A stretch of DNA of 64,000 bases from a bacterium (GTDB lineage Bacteria > Krumholzibacteriota > Krumholzibacteriia > JACNKJ01), in NCBI GenBank assembly GCA_024231955.1, contig JAAEPZ010000173.1, forward strand, positions 1 to 64,000. Direction: 5' to 3'. This document shows positions 53,471 through 62,509 of this stretch, in pieces. The stretch's first letter is position 1; the number at the start of each line of letters is the position of its first letter. A model generated the notes under the pieces. The model did no database searches. It was not told the DNA's origin and was given only the letters and a program-made list of their open reading frames with translations. Made by a program: the position numbers and the translations under genes.

Positions 53471-54214
53471 TCAGGGCTTGCGAGCAACGAAAATCAGTCG
53501 CTCGGCATTCAACTCAAATGGATCACCCTCCAGACTGCCGAAACTCTGAAAGTCGGTGAAACCGGCAGCGGTGAACAGATCGCAAAGCTCCTTCACGGTG
53601 TACAGACGGATGGACGAGTTCTGCTGTCGGGTTTTGCCCTCTCTAATCAGAGTCCACTCCGTCTCCAGTCGGCCTGTATACACATCATAGTCGTTTAGAG
53701 ATGTGACCACGATCCCGTCTACCTCCTCCCATTGCCGCTCCTCGAAGCCGGGCAATAATGTCTCGGCCGAGTGAGTGTCGAGGACGAACAACCCGCCCGG
53801 AGCCAGAGATCGCGCCATGCTTTTGACGTGACGGAGATTGTCCTCCGCGTCGAAGTAACCGAAACTCGACCACCAGCAGAGCGCCAGGTCGAAACGCTTG
53901 CGCCCGGGCAAACCCTTACGCAGGTCGCCCTGGATGAAGTCCATCGCCAGACCCTCGGACTTGGCCAGCTTGCGGCCCTCACGCAACAGCGAGGAGTTGG
54001 CGTCCAGTCCGGTGAGCTTGTGCCCACGCCGGGCAAGTTCACGGCCCAGGCGCCCCTCACCGCAGGGTGCATCGAGGATCCGTGTGCCGGGTTCGAGTTT
54101 GAGTGCAATCTCCAGGAAATCAGCGGCGGGAAGCACGCGCTCCTCCGAATCCATCCCCTTCTGATATTCCAGCCACAACCCGCTGAAGAAGCTCTTCCAC
54201 CAATCCTTTTTCAA
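53471..54214 (-). CDS. SAM-dependent methyltransferase
   Basis: A 247-residue class I methyltransferase. It starts with DWWKSFFSGLWLEYQKG, then RILDAPCGEGRLGRELA (SAM loop), KLTGLDANSSLL (acidic ribose-binding end of strand 2), FDLALCWWSSFGYF and GGLFVLDTHSAE. The layout is that of many uncharacterised small-molecule methyltransferases. I prefer the TTG start at 54214, which has GGGAGG five bases upstream and gives KKDWWKSFF at the N-terminus; an ATG 12 codons earlier overlaps the GNAT gene by 8 bases with no clear site. It is the third gene after rarA and GNAT. Confidence 0.85.
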   Translation of the reverse strand: MKKDWWKSFFSGLWLEYQKGMDSEERVLPAADFLEIALKLEPGTRILDAPCGEGRLGRELARRGHKLTGLDANSSLLREGRKLAKSEGLAMDFIQGDLRKGLPGRKRFDLALCWWSSFGYFDAEDNLRHVKSMARSLAPGGLFVLDTHSAETLLPGFEERQWEEVDGIVVTSLNDYDVYTGRLETEWTLIREGKTRQQNSSIRLYTVKELCDLFTAAGFTDFQSFGSLEGDPFELNAERLIFVARKP

Positions 54215-54242
54215 CTCGCCCTCCCTGGTCGAATGTCGTTGG

Positions 54243-54686
54243 CTAATCATCCCTGAGGATCTTGCTGATGACGAAGATATCGTTGCGGCTCTCGTAGCCC
54301 AGTCGATTGTAGAAGCTCTCGACGTCGCGATTGGTCTCCTCGGCGGAGAACATGGAGACCTTGACGACCCGCATGTCCAGCCAGATCGATTCCAGCTCCG
54401 CCATTATAGCCCGACCATAACCGCACCCCTGATGAACCGGATCCACCGCAAGATGCCAGAGGTTGGCCCGACGACCATCCCAGGTTCCCAGCGCCGTTGC
54501 CACAAGCCGATCGGACTCCGGCAGGTAACCGCCGATGCAGCTACGCGGGTTCCTTTTGAGCAGTTTTGCGATCTCTTCGGGACGATCGCTCAGGGTCAGA
54601 CTGATACCGGCGCGGAGCCAGATCTCGATGGCCGGAGCAATATCTCCCTCCGTCAGAGGCCTGAAAACAAGTCTCTTCTCGCTCAA
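54243..54686 (-). CDS. GNAT family N-acetyltransferase
   Basis: A 147-residue acetyltransferase with LVFRPLTEGDIAPAIEIW, the acetyl-CoA loop VDPVHQGCGYGRAIMAEL and the terminal ESFYNRLGYESRNDIF typical of GNAT folds. The start is probably TTG at 54686, because GAGGAGGT lies six to seven bases upstream; 16 further codons upstream are open but unsupported. It follows rarA after 64 bases and overlaps or abuts the methyltransferase, so all three are probably cotranscribed. The acceptor is unknown. Confidence 0.85.
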   Translation of the reverse strand: MSEKRLVFRPLTEGDIAPAIEIWLRAGISLTLSDRPEEIAKLLKRNPRSCIGGYLPESDRLVATALGTWDGRRANLWHLAVDPVHQGCGYGRAIMAELESIWLDMRVVKVSMFSAEETNRDVESFYNRLGYESRNDIFVISKILRDD

Positions 54687-54750
54687 GCGAAACCTCCTCG
54701 CTGCCCCGACCGACAACCAATGCCTGCATCTCAAGACGTGGGAGCAGACT

Positions 54751-56079
54751 TCAAGAATCCTGCTCGGTCCGTATTTTCGCCCGACGCTCGTCGAGCCAGG
54801 TCAGGTAGGCGCGGATCCGTGATTCGTATCCATGGTCGGTTGGATGGTAATACTTACGTGCACCCATCTCATCCGGGAAATGATTCTGGAGAAGCGCGCC
54901 GTCGGGATCGTCATGCGCATAGGTATACCCTTTGCCGTATTCCAGATCCTTCATCAGCCGTGTCGGCGCATTGCGCAGATGCAGGGGCACGGGAGCGTCG
55001 GGCAGATTCTCGACATCGGCCTTGGCCGCTTTGATCGCCTTGTACGCGGCGTTGCTCTTCGGTGCCGTGGCCAGGTAGGTGACGCACTGCGCCACGGCCG
55101 TATCCGCCTCCGGCATCCCCAGGAAGTGGACACTCTGCATCGCAGCCACCGCCACCTGGAGAGCGCGGGGATCCGCGTTGCCGATATCCTCACTGGCGAA
55201 ACGCACAAGACGACGCATCACATAGAGCGGGTTCTCCCCCGATTCCAGCATCCGGGTTGCCCAGTACAGCGAGGCGTCGGGATCACTGTCCCGCAGACTC
55301 TTGTGCAGCGCGCTGATGAGATTGAAATGCTGCTCGCCCGATTTATCGTAGACATGACTGCGGCGCTCCATCAACTCCGAAACCAACCGACAGGTCAGAA
55401 CCTTGTGCTCCTCATGCTGCAGACCGTGAGCCAGCAGCTCCAGTGAGTTCAGGGCAACTCGAGCATCGCCGTTGGCCGCCTCTGCAATGAATTCGAGTGC
55501 GCCCTCCTCGATCGTCAATCCCAAAGTCGACAGCCCCGCCTCCTCCTCCTCCAGAGCCCGACGCAACAGTGTGAGAACCGCCTCAACCCCCAGACTTTTC
55601 AGGGTGAAAACCCTGCTGCGGCTCAGGAGCGCGCTGTTCACCTCAAAGCTGGGGTTCTCGGTTGTGGCACCCACCAGAATGATGGTGCCATCCTCTACGT
55701 GAGGCAGGAAGGCATCCTGCTGGGCCTTGTTGAAACGGTGGATCTCATCGACGAAGAGCATGGTTCGTCGCCCTTTGAGGGCAAGGCGATCCCGAGCGGC
55801 AGACACCATCAGGCGCACCTGTTTCACGCCGCTGGTCACTGCGCTGAAGTTGACGAACTCCGCGTCGACTATGCCGGCAAGGATCCGGGCGAGAGTGGTC
55901 TTGCCGGTTCCCGGCGGACCCCAGAAAATCAATGAACTGGAAAGGGTGCCGCTATCGAGATAGCGACGCAACGGGCGTCCCGGACCCAGCAGATGCTCCT
56001 GGCCGACATAACCATCGAGGTCACGGGGTCGGAGACGATCCGCCAGCGGAGCAGGGGGAGTTCGATCGAATAGTTCCAT
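54751..56079 (-). CDS. rarA: Replication-associated recombination protein A (RarA/MgsA, AAA+)
   Basis: A 442-residue AAA+ ATPase related to clamp loaders, acting at stalled forks. Residues 11-31 ([20 protein letters not shown]) and Walker A GPPGTGKT (54-61) are diagnostic, followed by Walker [17 protein letters not shown], sensor 1 [18 protein letters not shown] and the C-terminal RarA oligomerisation region ([31 protein letters not shown]). Length is standard. No strong Shine-Dalgarno precedes the ATG at 56079. Confidence 0.96.
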   Translation of the reverse strand: MELFDRTPPAPLADRLRPRDLDGYVGQEHLLGPGRPLRRYLDSGTLSSSLIFWGPPGTGKTTLARILAGIVDAEFVNFSAVTSGVKQVRLMVSAARDRLALKGRRTMLFVDEIHRFNKAQQDAFLPHVEDGTIILVGATTENPSFEVNSALLSRSRVFTLKSLGVEAVLTLLRRALEEEEAGLSTLGLTIEEGALEFIAEAANGDARVALNSLELLAHGLQHEEHKVLTCRLVSELMERRSHVYDKSGEQHFNLISALHKSLRDSDPDASLYWATRMLESGENPLYVMRRLVRFASEDIGNADPRALQVAVAAMQSVHFLGMPEADTAVAQCVTYLATAPKSNAAYKAIKAAKADVENLPDAPVPLHLRNAPTRLMKDLEYGKGYTYAHDDPDGALLQNHFPDEMGARKYYHPTDHGYESRIRAYLTWLDERRAKIRTEQDS

Positions 56080-56158
56080 GGTGGCAGCATATCACAACAA
56101 CGTGTAAAGGCTGTCTAAAATCGCACCTTTATCATTCAGTTGCGCGAAGGCTGGGATA

Positions 56159-57628
56159 TCAGTCCGTGGATCCGGCAGCTTTGTGGTCCTCCGTGAAATT
56201 GCGAGGCTCGGCCTTCCGGGGTTTCACGAAATCGCGTCGGGAGATTCCAAGATCACGCATCAGGCGATGAACGGTTTGGCGAGGTACCCCCATCAGTTTG
56301 GCCGCATTGACGACATGCCCCTCTGTGGCCTTGAGTACCGATGAGATATAGCGTTCCTGGAACAGTCGCTTGGCTTGCGCCTTGGCTTCACTGTATGACA
56401 GGCCGGAATAGTTCTCCTGGATGAGATGCTGGAAGTCGGTCACCCGAAGCCGGGGACTGTTGCAGTGAACCAGCGCATTCTCAATAACATTGCCCAGTTC
56501 CTGAATGTTGCCGACCCAGGGTTGGGCCTGAAGCAGCAACATCGTATCGCGCTCAACCGCCGGCGCCTTCCGTTTGAGGTCGCGTGATTTCGTTTGAACG
56601 AGATAGTGAACCAGCATCTCGACATCCTCAAGTCTCTCCCTGAGTGGCGCCAGATCGAGCTTGAGGACATTGATCCTATAATAGAGGTCGGTGCGGAATC
56701 TGCGCTTCTGCATCTCCTTCACCAGATCGCGATTGGACCCGACAATGAGGCGAGCCTGGAAAGGGATCCTGTGCTGGCTGCCTATTGGCTTGAAAGACTT
56801 ATCGATCAGGACACGAAGCAATTTGGTCTGGCAATCGAGATCCATTTCCGAGATGCCATCCAGATAGATCGTCCCGGTTCCGGCCTCCTGCAGGATTCCG
56901 CACTGCCGTTTCTGCGCATTCTGAAAAGCACCTTGTTCATACCCGAAGAGTTGCCGCTCCAGCAGATCGCCGGGAAAGGCCGCGCAGTTGACGACCATGA
57001 AGGGTTCATCGCGCCGTGCACTGATGGAGTGGATCAAGCGGGAGGTCAACTTCTTTCCGGTACCGCGCTCGCCGGTAATCATCAACGTGCTGTCAAAGAA
57101 TGCGAATCGCTCAATATCCATTCGCAGGCGTTTTATGAATGCGCTGCTCCCGATCAACTCCTCCGTCTGGACGCTACTGCGATCGCTTTTGGCTCGGATA
57201 TGGGAACGTCTGGCTTTGATGGCTAGCTCCAGATTGGTAACCAACTCGGCCTTGGTCGGCCGCTTGCCCAGATAGCCATCCGCGCCACGATGCATTGCAT
57301 CGACCACACGCTTGACCGATTTATCGATCGAAATCATGATGACAGGTATTTCAGGGTAGTTGATCTGGAGCTGATCCAGCAATTCCAGACCATCTTCCCC
57401 CTCACCCAGGTCAACATCAAGAAGGATAACATTGACGGTTCGGGACAACAGAAAAGAGCGTGCTTCCATCGCAGTGTGAACGGATTCGAGCAAATAGCAT
57501 CCCTCAACCAGAAGCTTAAGATCCTCACAAAAATCTCTATCGTCATCGACAAGCAATGCAACCTTCTGCTCCCAGTCGGACCCGACCGAGTTGCCGTCAT
57601 CAGACCGAATAATACTGTTGAACTCCAT
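56159..57628 (-). CDS. NtrC-family response regulator with altered GAFTGA motif (GAFQNA)
   Basis: A 489-residue regulator. The receiver domain has DDD at 28-30, phospho-acceptor D71 (ILLDVDLGEGEDG, with a short insertion), S100 and K122. The AAA+ domain has Walker A GERGTGKK (186-193), GTIYLDGISEMD (Walker B) and R-rich sensor segments, but the sigma54 loop reads GYEQGAFQNAQK, GAFQNA at 233-238 in place of GAFTGA. The C-terminal Fis-type HTH (HVVNAAKLMGVPRQTVHRLM) is intact, so DNA binding is expected. ATG at 57628 has GGGAGA about eight bases upstream; ATG 57643 is an alternative. No kinase gene is next to it. Confidence 0.9.
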   Translation of the reverse strand: MEFNSIIRSDDGNSVGSDWEQKVALLVDDDRDFCEDLKLLVEGCYLLESVHTAMEARSFLLSRTVNVILLDVDLGEGEDGLELLDQLQINYPEIPVIMISIDKSVKRVVDAMHRGADGYLGKRPTKAELVTNLELAIKARRSHIRAKSDRSSVQTEELIGSSAFIKRLRMDIERFAFFDSTLMITGERGTGKKLTSRLIHSISARRDEPFMVVNCAAFPGDLLERQLFGYEQGAFQNAQKRQCGILQEAGTGTIYLDGISEMDLDCQTKLLRVLIDKSFKPIGSQHRIPFQARLIVGSNRDLVKEMQKRRFRTDLYYRINVLKLDLAPLRERLEDVEMLVHYLVQTKSRDLKRKAPAVERDTMLLLQAQPWVGNIQELGNVIENALVHCNSPRLRVTDFQHLIQENYSGLSYSEAKAQAKRLFQERYISSVLKATEGHVVNAAKLMGVPRQTVHRLMRDLGISRRDFVKPRKAEPRNFTEDHKAAGSTD

Positions 57629-57711
57629 AGTAGGATCTCCCATCCTAACACAATTTGCTACACGACCTATTCTTTGCACTAATATGATACTATTTCTCAG
57701 AAGGGGGAAGT

Positions 57712-57747
57712 AAAAAAAACGCAAGTGGAACGTGCGTGTTCCACTTG
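57712..57747 (-). terminator. Intrinsic terminator of the beta-propeller glycosidase gene
   Basis: CAAGTGGAAC / GTTCCACTTG, 10-bp perfect stem (57722-57731, 57738-57747), followed on the minus strand by CG and eight T. It lies about 60 bases past the stop codon. Confidence 0.95.
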
Positions 57748-57804
57748 CCGGGCGGGTCACATTGAGAAAAAGGCGCTATTGAACAGACCTGGGCACCGTC
57801 AAAC

Positions 57805-59652
57805 CTATTGGACCAGCACCAGTTTACGGCTGGAAGCCTCTTTTTGTTCGAAGCTCATCATGGCGAAATAAACCCCGCTCGCCTGAGGATCTCCGGAATC
57901 ATTCCGACCATCCCAGACAAAATACCCCGGACCGGAATCCAGAGGACCGGAATGGAGTTCGCGCACACGACGACCGAGTGCATCGACAACGATCAGATCG
58001 ACATGACCCGGTTGATCAAGCTCGTAGCGCAGGCGCGTTTTGGGGTTGAAAGGGTTCGGATACGGCATCAGGAGGCGCGCCGAATGGAGGTCGGAGGGTT
58101 GCTCAGGCACACCAACCGGATCAAACCCCGCATCGACAAGAACCTGCGCCAGCAGAGGACCCTCATAGGGGTCACTGGGCGGTATCGGATCGGAGCCGGA
58201 GAAGTCATACTCCTTGATCGTATCGGTGGCAATATTGCCCCATACGTCAGAACTGAGATCGGCGATTATCACATACATGGTCTCGCCCTGCAGCGATTCA
58301 AGATTCCAGAGCCGGGGCTCCATGCCCAAGGCGTCGTTGCCGGTCTCCCACAGCATGACCCTGTTGTCACGTGAGCGCACCAGGGCTACAAAGCAGAGAC
58401 CCGGTTTGTTGCCCCCACCGACCAGCAGACTCATCCTGTCTCCGGTCACGGTGAAAGAGGTGCTGCGCATCATCCCCGTAGGGACATTGCCCTGGATTCT
58501 CCCCATAGGGAAGTATGTGGGATCGGGGAAGGCTTCATACGTGCTCAGGTAACTGTTGCCCTCAATGTTGCTGTGTATGCCATTTCTCTCAAAGGGATTA
58601 TCACCCCAGGTGGGTTGCTGACCGAATGCGTTGCCGAAAACGATGCTCCAGCAATCCTGGAGACCGTCCAGCGAGATGAGCTCCGGCACATCATCGGCAG
58701 TGTCGAAGTTGATGCGATCAAAGCGCAAGTAGTACGTGGCGCCGGCAACTGAAGCCTCGGCGCTGTGCCGACTGAACAGGTCGGGTTCATCGCCTGGCAT
58801 CTCGGTAATCTCTGAGGCATGCGCATAGTCGACATAACGACGATTTTCCTTTAAAAAACCGCCGACCAATGTCGGGCTGGCAATGTGACTTATCCCCTGC
58901 TCCCCCTCCTCAGTGAAAAAGAGGTGGTATATCCCATTGCGGAAGACCAGTTGGCAACTCTCCATGACATTGCTGCTGTCGTTGACGAAAAGCGCCCCCA
59001 TATCCTGCCAGGTACTCAGCGTGGTACTCGTCGCATAACTGATGGCGCCAAAGCCATCGCTGGTCTCCGTGGTATTGAGCAGATAGTAATTCTCGTCGCC
59101 ATCGGCGTGAAAGATCTCCGGATCGCGGCAGTTGGACCATTGTGAGATGTCCCAGCTGGCCCAACTCCGGGGGTAGTAGACGGGGTTACCGTTGAAGCGA
59201 TACCAGGAGTAAAGATCGTTACTTGAAGCCAGACCTGTCTGCTGGGCGATGTGCTCATTGACTCCCGTATAATACATCAGCCAGTCGGAGCTGTTGGGAT
59301 CCTCGATGATCTTGGGCGCCCAAACCGCCTCCCTCTCCCACTCCTCTGCCCAACCGACATCCACAGACATCACATTGGGTTGCCGCTCCCAATGCCGAAG
59401 ATCGGAACTCGTCACATGGCCGAACCACTTCTCCGAGCGCATTCCGCCGCCTTGCCCTGGAGGATAGCTCTGGATATAGAAAACATGGTAGACACCCTCA
59501 TGCTTGACCACAGCGTGGTCCTTGCAATAGATGCCGACCTCCTCGACGAAGTACGGTTGTTCAAAATCAAAAAGAACCTGAGCGTGTACAGGTATCGTAC
59601 AAACCACCAGAAGCAGAACAGATTTGATGCAGGATACGACTCTGTTGATCAT
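57805..59652 (-). CDS. Secreted GH43/GH32-like five-bladed beta-propeller protein with sorting domain
   Basis: A 615-residue exported protein. Residues 1-24 are the signal peptide (CIKSVLLLVVCTIPVHA). The propeller shows glycosidase landmarks: D45 in CKDHAVVKHEGVYHVFYI (position of the general base in GH43/GH32), WAPKI (111-115), the transition-state motif RDPEI (R176-D177-P178) and FRNGIYHLFFTEE with a Glu candidate. This suggests a hydrolase for a plant- or algal-type glycan, though substrate cannot be told. The last ~80 residues (LMPYPNPFNPKTRLRYEL ... SGVYFAMMSF) are the same sorting-type domain as in the C1 peptidase. The ATG at 59652 has GAGAGGAG six bases upstream. A close relative begins at 63788. 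Confidence 0.82.
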   Translation of the reverse strand: MINRVVSCIKSVLLLVVCTIPVHAQVLFDFEQPYFVEEVGIYCKDHAVVKHEGVYHVFYIQSYPPGQGGGMRSEKWFGHVTSSDLRHWERQPNVMSVDVGWAEEWEREAVWAPKIIEDPNSSDWLMYYTGVNEHIAQQTGLASSNDLYSWYRFNGNPVYYPRSWASWDISQWSNCRDPEIFHADGDENYYLLNTTETSDGFGAISYATSTTLSTWQDMGALFVNDSSNVMESCQLVFRNGIYHLFFTEEGEQGISHIASPTLVGGFLKENRRYVDYAHASEITEMPGDEPDLFSRHSAEASVAGATYYLRFDRINFDTADDVPELISLDGLQDCWSIVFGNAFGQQPTWGDNPFERNGIHSNIEGNSYLSTYEAFPDPTYFPMGRIQGNVPTGMMRSTSFTVTGDRMSLLVGGGNKPGLCFVALVRSRDNRVMLWETGNDALGMEPRLWNLESLQGETMYVIIADLSSDVWGNIATDTIKEYDFSGSDPIPPSDPYEGPLLAQVLVDAGFDPVGVPEQPSDLHSARLLMPYPNPFNPKTRLRYELDQPGHVDLIVVDALGRRVRELHSGPLDSGPGYFVWDGRNDSGDPQASGVYFAMMSFEQKEASSRKLVLVQ

Positions 59653-59874
59653 GGGACTCCTCTCAGAGTCATTAATCATAGCAGATCCCAATGCTGAACT
59701 CCTCAATAAACCGATCAAGCCTGATTCAACGGGCACTATCGGGAACCCGGGGAAACCAGAAGATGAAGCCCGAACCGGAAATAACCATAAAGCCCCACCG
59801 GCTCTGGGCCGAGAGGGCTCACTCGAATTCATATTACCAATAGGATACATTCGGCAGGCCGTATAACGAACGGG

Positions 59875-60903
59875 CTATTTGTCGGTGTCCTGCCCCAGAA
59901 CGCCGAAACGCTCCGCGCGACGGTGGTCCTGCCTCTCGGCATATACCTGGCTGAGAAGTCGATACACCTCCCGGGGTTCGACATCCTTCTCCTTCAGATC
60001 CAGGAGTCGTCTTTCGGCCGTCTCCACATCACCGACATGCAGCAACGCTTCAGCTTGTGACACGGCGGCTTTGGCATAGGCCGGGTTTATCTCCAGAGCC
60101 TTATCGAAGTGAATCAGGGATTCCTCCGGACTCTCGCTCTCCTGATACATGCGCGCCAGATCATAGCGCAGATCGGGCCAGGCCGGTCTGAGTTCGACGG
60201 CTCGGGACATGAATTCGATTGCCCGCCCGGTTTCACCCTGGCGATCCATCTCAAGAGCCATCTCTCGCACCAGTTCGATATCATCGGGGTAATTTCCCAG
60301 GCCCTGATTCAGGATCTCCATGAGGTTGTCCTGCCGCCCCATGATCTTGTTCAGCTGAATCTCATAGACCCAGTACTTCGCGGTATTCCCGCCGACAAGA
60401 ACGGCCCAGGCAAAGAAGACCTCTGCAATCTCCTCATCGCCGCGATGCGCACTCGATTCGGCCATCGAGGCATACAGGCGACGAAAAGCGGGGCAAAGAG
60501 CCGACCGTCGAACTGCGGAAGGAGCATCGCCCAGATCGCCGATCCGGCTCAGCAATTCATCCACAATCGTGGCTTGAGCCAGGTCGCCACCCGACCGGAA
60601 TTGGTTCTCGATCTCCTCCGGTGTCGGCGCCGTCGGACTGACACCGGATTCGGGGTAATGCGTTGCAGCCCAGTCCGCCCAACAGGTCAGGTCGAAGAAC
60701 TGGCAACCATCAGCCTGCAATCTTTTCAGAGTGGCGGATCCCTCCTGTATGGTGGAGGTTCTGCTGTCGGCATCGTCCACCATATTTCCGTATAGATGAT
60801 GGAAAAGTCCCCACTCCAGCATGAGGTCCGGATATGCGGGATGGTGATCCCGCTTCCATCGATAATACTCTTCCATTTGCTTGAGATGGACCTGCCAGTT
60901 CAT
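59875..60903 (-). CDS. TPR-repeat protein
   Basis: A 342-residue, apparently cytoplasmic protein with no signal peptide. The N-terminus is tryptophan- and tyrosine-rich (QMEEYYRWKRDHHPAYPDL). From about residue 190 there are four TPRs, for example MALEMDRQGETGRAIEFMSR, LARMYQESESPEESLIHFDK and QAEALLHVGDVETAERRL. Roughly residues 1-110 resemble no family I recognise. ATG at 60903 is preceded by GGGAAGTG; a GTG two codons earlier is possible. It probably acts as a protein-interaction scaffold. It is downstream of the zinc-ribbon membrane protein gene in the same direction (about 50 bases apart), so the two may form an operon. Confidence 0.78.
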   Translation of the reverse strand: MNWQVHLKQMEEYYRWKRDHHPAYPDLMLEWGLFHHLYGNMVDDADSRTSTIQEGSATLKRLQADGCQFFDLTCWADWAATHYPESGVSPTAPTPEEIENQFRSGGDLAQATIVDELLSRIGDLGDAPSAVRRSALCPAFRRLYASMAESSAHRGDEEIAEVFFAWAVLVGGNTAKYWVYEIQLNKIMGRQDNLMEILNQGLGNYPDDIELVREMALEMDRQGETGRAIEFMSRAVELRPAWPDLRYDLARMYQESESPEESLIHFDKALEINPAYAKAAVSQAEALLHVGDVETAERRLLDLKEKDVEPREVYRLLSQVYAERQDHRRAERFGVLGQDTDK

Positions 60904-60952
60904 TTTCACTTCCCATACAGGGTGATGTGTTTCGAGCGACTTGGTAGTCGTT

Positions 60953-61405
60953 TTATTCGTAGCCGAATTCGGAGCGCCTGCCGTTCATGGTCTGGGCAAT
61001 GTCAAAGCTGTGGAGCATGCCACCGATCATCAGCAGCGGGACCACACTCAACTGAGTAAGGATCGCCAGAGTCAACCCGCCCAGAAGAGCGACCCAGAAC
61101 CAGTTCATCTGCTCCAGGTAGAGATAGGTAAAGGGCCCGAAGAAGAAGGCTATGGTCGCGGCCAGATATGGCCGCTTGAAGTTCCGGGACTCCCGGATCT
61201 CCAGAAAGCCTGTCCAAAAAGACTCCTCGGCCGACTGAGAGGCGGGTTCGGAGAACTCGCTCTCATCCGCCACGGAGAAATCCGTGGCTTCGGTATTAGC
61301 TTCCTGCTGGAACGGCTCCTCGTTGATTAGTTCGAGGTCCAGTCCACAGGCCGGACAGAACTTGCCGCCATCCGGTATTTCCTTGGTACATCTAGGGCAA
61401 TTCAT
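60953..61405 (-). CDS. Zinc-ribbon membrane protein
   Basis: A 150-residue protein. Residues 3-20 form a zinc ribbon with C3, C6, C17 and C20 (CPRC ... CPAC), followed by an acidic linker (residues 26-65). Two hydrophobic segments lie at about 78-98 (YLAATIAFFFGPFTYLYL) and 103-127 (WFWVALLGGLTLAIL onward). It ends with a short polar tail. The ribbon probably sits on the cytoplasmic side. The ATG at 61405 has AGGAGGAAGG upstream; an earlier in-frame start is unsupported. Function unknown; many such zinc-ribbon plus membrane-helix proteins occur in diverse bacteria. Confidence 0.82.
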   Translation of the reverse strand: MNCPRCTKEIPDGGKFCPACGLDLELINEEPFQQEANTEATDFSVADESEFSEPASQSAEESFWTGFLEIRESRNFKRPYLAATIAFFFGPFTYLYLEQMNWFWVALLGGLTLAILTQLSVVPLLMIGGMLHSFDIAQTMNGRRSEFGYE

Positions 61406-61531
61406 CCCTTCCTCCTGGTGCGATCCGGCTTGAATCGTCAAACCGATTCTAGGGGGGAGACAGTGTCGGTGCAAGCAACATTAACACCAACACCACTTGT
61501 CAGGCATCCCTGACCCGGTTATTGTTCGCGT

Positions 61532-62509
61532 ATGAGACGACTTATCCCATACTGCTGCGCCTTATTGGTACTGATGGTGGCCTGTTCGAACATCGAAAAT
61601 CCCGACAGTTCCAACCCCATTACCGTAGCCTGGTGTGCCGGGAGAGTATCCGAAGCACGCCTGATGGCCGACCTCGATTCGCTCACCTCGATCCCAACCC
61701 GATACATGCATCACGATCCCGGCACGGCAGCCACGCTTGGTTTCCTGACGCGGACGCTGGCGGTCAACAACACCCCGGCGCATCTCGACAGCTTCAGCTT
61801 CTTCCATATCTGTCGCAATATCCAGACGGCCAATGTCGAGGTTCTCTTTCCGGGCAACCTGTATCCGGAACGTGAGGTCCTCATCGGTGCGCACTGGGAC
61901 AGCATCGACTTCGAGTACGGCTACAATGGGGATTCCACCACAATAGCACCTGGTGCCGACGACAACGGTTCCGGCGTGGTCGCCCTCCTCGAACTCGCCC
62001 GCATCATCAAGGACATCCCCCTGGAGAACAGCGTGCGGCTGATCTTCTTCGCCGCCGAGGAGGCCGGTTTGGCTGGGAGCAGGCATACCAGAGAACGGTA
62101 TCGTAATCCGCAGAATGGCGACTCCCTGATCTGCCTGGTCAATGTCGATATGATCGGTTACGACGCGGATGAACACGATGCATTCCTGATTTACTATGAG
62201 CAAACGGCCGCCCTGGCGCAGGAGATGGTCGATATGGCTCGGGAACTCACAGTCTCAACTACCCTGGCCGCTGCGTTTCATGAACATGGAAGTACCGATT
62301 GTGAATCGTTCAGGCAGTACGGTCTCAATGCCGTATGGTTTCACGAGGGCGCTTGGCTGGGGGATGAACCATACGACGCTTACCCCGGCGCCAACACGGC
62401 CACCGACACCCTGGGGGTGATCAATCCCGAGTTCCTCACCGATTGTACTCGAGCATTGGTTGGGTTCGCCCTGCACCTGGGGGTAATGATCGAGCCCACA
62501 GCCCCCTGA
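61532..62509 (+). CDS. M28-family metallopeptidase lipoprotein with a substituted zinc ligand
   Basis: A 325-residue lipoprotein (lipobox MVAC, Cys18) of the M28 aminopeptidase family. Recognisable zinc-site residues are H121 (GAHWDS), D143 (GADDNGSG), the catalytic/zinc pair E176-E177 (AAEEAGLAGS) and D206 (NVDMIGYD). The fifth ligand is normally His in a [YF]-H-T-x-x-D-T motif; here the aligned segment reads GANTATDTLGV, with N288 at the His position. The enzyme may thus bind one zinc or be impaired. No clear Shine-Dalgarno precedes the ATG. Its TGA stop directly abuts the stop of the opposing M50 gene. Confidence 0.87.
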   Translation: MRRLIPYCCALLVLMVACSNIENPDSSNPITVAWCAGRVSEARLMADLDSLTSIPTRYMHHDPGTAATLGFLTRTLAVNNTPAHLDSFSFFHICRNIQTANVEVLFPGNLYPEREVLIGAHWDSIDFEYGYNGDSTTIAPGADDNGSGVVALLELARIIKDIPLENSVRLIFFAAEEAGLAGSRHTRERYRNPQNGDSLICLVNVDMIGYDADEHDAFLIYYEQTAALAQEMVDMARELTVSTTLAAAFHEHGSTDCESFRQYGLNAVWFHEGAWLGDEPYDAYPGANTATDTLGVINPEFLTDCTRALVGFALHLGVMIEPTAP

